From contig WFMF01000166.1 of the NCBI GenBank assembly GCA_011033025.1, positions 186,001-250,000 on the forward strand: a DNA stretch of 64,000 nt, in the 5' to 3' direction. Position 1 is the stretch's first letter; the number at the start of each line of letters is the position of its first letter. Position numbers and translations under genes: made by a program. This document shows positions 60,258 through 64,000 of this stretch, piece by piece. The notes beneath the pieces are model-generated. The model was not told where the DNA came from and made no database searches. It saw only the letters and a list, made by a program, of their open reading frames with translations. This DNA is from Beroe forskalii (lineage: Eukaryota; Ctenophora; Nuda; Beroida; Beroidae).

Positions 60258-61545
60258 TTGCCCGTTTGAGTGCTAAGGAAAAAACAAGTAATTACATGCA
60301 GTAACCAGTTGTAGTTTTCAAGTTATTCATCATGATGACATTTATTAATTTAAGTCTCCTTTTTTGGCATGACACAGAAAATAAGGTCTCAATATTGTGA
60401 TTTTCTGACTCCCACGCTGTTAGAAAAAATTCTGGTGTTCGGCTGTTCAGAAGACTTTCAACATCGATGATTCAATGAATTTAACTTTCAGCACATTTGG
60501 TTGCATTCGATGTTTTCTAGTGTTTTTTATCCGATGATTCCATGAATTTTTTGCCATAGTCTGATGTTCAGTGTTACAATTACATATTTGTATCTAACTT
60601 CCCATTACTAATTTATCAAAGTGTACTAAGTATCAAATCAATCCTCATAGAAGTCTTCTTAATTTCATAGCTATTACTCCATTAACAGCACAAGTTTCAA
60701 ACATTGAAGAGGTTGTGGTGCACAAATAAAGTCCATAAAAAGGAATTCCTCGCTTCGCTCTCGTGGCCGTGCTTGATCTTCACGTCTCATGCTGTTCAAA
60801 TCTTGGTCATAATTACGATAATTACTACTTTTATTTCTATAAATTAGCAGGCAGTTTTTCATTGTCCAGTGTCACGTTGGCAGTGAAAATTGTTGGGTAA
60901 ATATTTTGGAGTGTGACGTTTATTTGTCTAGCTCATTGCATAGTGCTTGATCAGGCGGAGACTGGTATGGTGTCAAAACGTACAAGAGTGTCTTTCATAA
61001 TATAGGAAGTAATAATAAGAGTTTATGTAAATCGGGTTAGGAACGGCCGTTTTTTGTCGTTTGATCGATCAGTATATTATATTTTCATCGCTTTGGTATT
61101 CTGATTAACAAAAAACATTGAAATTGATTCCCTGTGGGATATTTTGGTTTTGCTATGTTGACTTAGCTCGCGCAAAAATTAGATATTTCTGCGCGCGCGA
61201 AATTAAATGTTATAACTTCGAAATGAGGGCGCGATAATGAATTCGTGAGCAAAATGTAAAATGTACGTACCTACTTTTTCCTTCCAATAAAATCAAAAGC
61301 CAAAATTAACGATAGGTATTACAATAAATCGTTCAATTCATAAATTCAATCATTTCATCTCATGACGTTCATCATATGATTAGACTATATTTCACTATTT
61401 CGTTAGTTTTTGACTTACCTTACTCTTCGGTCTGGGTTGTTTATTAATCAGGAGGTTATTATCACACATCATTTTGCTTTTGGAGTTTCCAACGACGTTT
61501 TTCATTGATTTCCACTGTTTGCATCTAATATCGTCTAATTTTCAC
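60258..61545. other. No gene recognised
   Basis: Only short ORFs without domains were seen on either strand. Confidence 0.35.
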
Positions 61546-61549
61546 TGCC

Positions 61550-62200
61550 CAGTCGAGTCGAGTCGAGATTGGAACAATTAGCTGATTTGATTCGTTTAAT
61601 TTAGTTGAGTCGAGTAGCCACTTGATTTGAGTGGCTGAGTCTAATAACCGATCTGCTTGGAAATTTCGAGAGTCGAAAGGCCACGCTTATTGCTTAGTCA
61701 AATGGCTGGGCCAGCCGTTGGCCGAGTCAAGTTAAGGGGCCGAATCGTGCTGCATGGTCGATTCGAGTCAAGTGGTCAAGTCGAATGTCGATCCTAGTTT
61801 TCAGTATTCGTGGACAAGTCTAGTCGAATAGGGCCGAGAAGCCGAGTTAAGTCCAGCTAGACTGGCCGAGATAACTATAAGTGGCCGAATCGAGTGTCGT
61901 AAAGTCGATCTTAATGGCCGACTTGAGCCGACTGGCCGAGTTGAGCCATCTAGTTGAGTCGAGTGGAGAAGCCTAGTCGATACGAGAGGCTGAATTGAGT
62001 CAACTTCAAGTAGCTGATCCGGGTTGAGTAGCCGAATCGGATAGCCGAGTTAGTCTTAGTTGCTGCGTCACGTTGAGTGGCTGATTTGAGTCAATGATTT
62101 GACTGGTCGGATCGAATCAAGTGGGCGAGTCCAGTAGTTGAGTCCACTTGAGTGCCCGATTCAATTCGATGGGCTTATTCGAGTTAAATGGCCGCTTCTA
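61550..62200. repeat. Diverged GAGTC/GGCCGA-rich low-copy array
   Basis: Many imperfect copies of GTCGAGT, GGCCGAGT and AGTGGCTGA occur at intervals of about 10-30 bases. This suggests a strongly decayed tandem array. No single period holds throughout. Confidence 0.6.
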
Positions 62201-62280
62201 TTTCATTCAGTACAGTATTTCACTTGGGACAGTATTTCAGTCGGTACAATTTATCATTTGGGACAGTACATAAAGCTATA

Positions 62281-62345
62281 AAGGATCGTTCGCATATTAT
62301 TACGTAATCACTTAGGGGGAGGAGGGTTCCGAATGATTCCGTAAA
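62281..62345 (+). mobile_element. Solitary end of the Harbinger-like family
   Basis: GGATCGTTCGCATATTA, followed by TACGTAATCA and a G-rich run, matches the left ends at 22754 and 46007. A matching right end was not found, so this is a truncated copy. Confidence 0.6.
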
Positions 62346-62654
62346 ATGTTATTGTAACAAATATTAATACAACTACTGTAAATTTCATTACAAGGGGAGG
62401 GGTAAAATCGGGACAGTATATCATTCGGGACATGAGTATTTTAATAACAATCCAGTATAATTTGAGGAAGCTATGGCTATAGATCCTACGCAATTGTGAG
62501 AAACTTTTTAAAGCGATCTTTAAGCAATAGGGCTCCATTTTCTAGGGCTATTTCAAGTCACATTCATCCTCGGGGGCCCCACAAAAATTTGACCGAATTT
62601 TTCCTCTAAAATGCAAGTAACCCATAAATTAAGTTATTGGACGATATTGAACAA

Positions 62655-62903
<249 letters not shown>

Positions 62904-63069
62904 GACCGACTGACTGACTGACTAACTCACTCATTCATTCACCCACGAACTAACTAACTAACTAACTATTTATATCTAACTAACTAACTGACTAACTGAC
63001 TAACTAACTAACTATCAATAATGAAAAATAACCAATATATTTATACTATGTGAAGGAAAAAGTACCTTA

Positions 63070-63175
63070 GTCCTAACTTAACCTGCCCTTAAGGACAAAA
63101 ATGGGTTGCTTGTTTCTGCTCTAAGGGTCAATCTAGAAAAGGCCGGTTTATTTGGGGCCGGTTAATTAATGGGGG
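63070..63175. repeat. End of a GGCCGGTTAA-type element
   Basis: It contains ACCTGCCCTTAAGGACAAAA and GGCCGGTTTATTTGGGGCCG, matching the left end of the 50849-53083 element. It sits between the microsatellite and the 100-bp satellite. Confidence 0.6.
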
Positions 63176-64000
63176 TGGCAAGTTTGGTATACCGGACAAT
63201 GGGGGAGCCCGAGTTATCATGAGGGAGCCCGAGTTAATACGGGGGTAGTCCGGGTTTTGATCAATGATCATGGGGGAGACCAAACTAGGGGGGAGAGGGC
63301 ATGGGGTGGCCCAATATAACGGAGGGGATCCCATATTTAAAGCGAGGGGGAGCCCAAGGTAGGGTGGAGCCATACGCAGTATAGCCCAGGATAAGGGTTG
63401 GTCTGGTATGGTGGATCCCGTGTTTGGGGGTTAGCCCAAGGCATTGCAGAAGCCCAAGGTAGGGTGGAGCCATATGCGGTATAGCCCAGGATAAGGGTTG
63501 GTCTGGTATGGTGGATCCCGTGTTTGGGGGTTAGCCCAAGGCATTGCAGAAGCCCAAGGTAGGGTGGAGCCATATGCGGTATAGCCCAGGATATGGGTTG
63601 GTCTGTTATGGTGGATCCTGTGTTTGGGGGTTAGCCCAAGGCATTGCAGAAGCCCAAGGTAGGGTGGAGCCATACGCGGTATAGCCCAGGATAAGGGTTG
63701 GTCTGGTATGGTGGATCCCGTGTTTGGGGGTTAGCCCAAGGCATTGCAGAAGCCCAAGGTAGGGTGGAGCCATATGCGGTATAGCCCAGGATATGGGTTG
63801 GTCTGTTATGGTGGATCCCGTGTTTGGGGGTTAGCCCAAGGCATTGCAGAAGCCCAAGGTAGAGTGGAGCCATATGCGGTATAGCCCAGGATAAGGGTTG
63901 GTCTGGTATGGTTGATCCCGTGTTTAGGGGTTAGCCCAAAGCATTGCAGAAGCCCAAGGTAGGGGGAGCCATATGCGGTATAGCCCAGGATAAGGACGAG
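63176..64000. repeat. 100-bp satellite, at least six units, runs off the window
   Basis: From about 63352 the anchor AGCCCAAGGTAGGGTGGAGC recurs every 100 bp (63451, 63551, 63651, 63751, 63851, 63951). Units contain GGTATAGCCCAGGATAAGGG and TGTTTGGGGGTTAGCCC. Two variants alternate (GGATAAGGG/GGATATGGG), hinting at a 200-bp higher-order period. The part before 63352 is related, degenerate G-rich sequence. The minus-strand ORFs here repeat with the satellite. Confidence 0.95.

Noticed and set aside
63128-63873. Repeated minus-strand ORFs (MAPPYLGLLQCLGLTPKH type)
   Set aside because: They repeat with the 100-bp satellite and have no independent support.

Overview
The window is nuclear DNA of an invertebrate animal. 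It has spliced genes with GT-AG introns of roughly 60 to 2,200 bp, AT-rich intergenic DNA, several transposon families, LINE remnants and large tandem arrays. No operons, ribosome binding sites or CRISPR arrays are present. A TGF-beta/BMP type I receptor shows that it is metazoan. The species cannot be fixed from the sequence; an early-branching or otherwise divergent marine invertebrate (for example a sponge) would fit the short introns and the divergent receptor.

Left part (about 0.3-20 kb): (1) a plus-strand gene of at least 14-15 exons (279-6623) whose protein is built mostly of repeated KH-like beta-G-alpha units, with a tandem duplication of three exons; (2) a plus-strand gene (8973-13178) whose eight exons join in frame to a 693-residue protein with a CAP (SCP/GAPR-1-like) domain and a long acidic tail, in which the usual CAP cavity residues are replaced; (3) a small three-exon single-pass membrane protein (14551-15425, plus); (4) on the minus strand (19960-17302) three exons for the N-terminus of BLTP1 (KIAA1109/Tweek), the bridge-like lipid transfer protein.

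Middle (20-33 kb): a 6.3-kb element with about 1.25-kb terminal inverted repeats, subterminal 160-bp repeats and a cysteine-rich ORF, itself carrying a nested 1.2-kb PIF/Harbinger-like element; then a decayed LINE (27.4-30.4 kb) and a two-exon C2H2 zinc-finger gene (32565-30975, minus).

34-41 kb: the eight-exon type I TGF-beta/BMP receptor (40054-35123, minus, 555 residues) with signal peptide, cysteine-rich ectodomain, membrane segment, GS box and intact kinase. Its third intron holds two minisatellites. The L45 loop, which selects the Smad, is unusual.

Right part (41-64 kb): almost no host genes. It holds a 20-bp minisatellite of about 40 units, two stretches of homopolymer-rich and probably unreliable sequence, a second Harbinger-like copy, a near-perfect 1.34-kb foldback flanked by TTAA and nested in a second inverted-repeat element, a 5'-truncated LINE, one orphan 3' exon, an (AACT)n block and a 100-bp satellite that runs off the window.

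Exon borders come from reading splice signals and frame continuity by eye. Where a junction is ambiguous this is stated.
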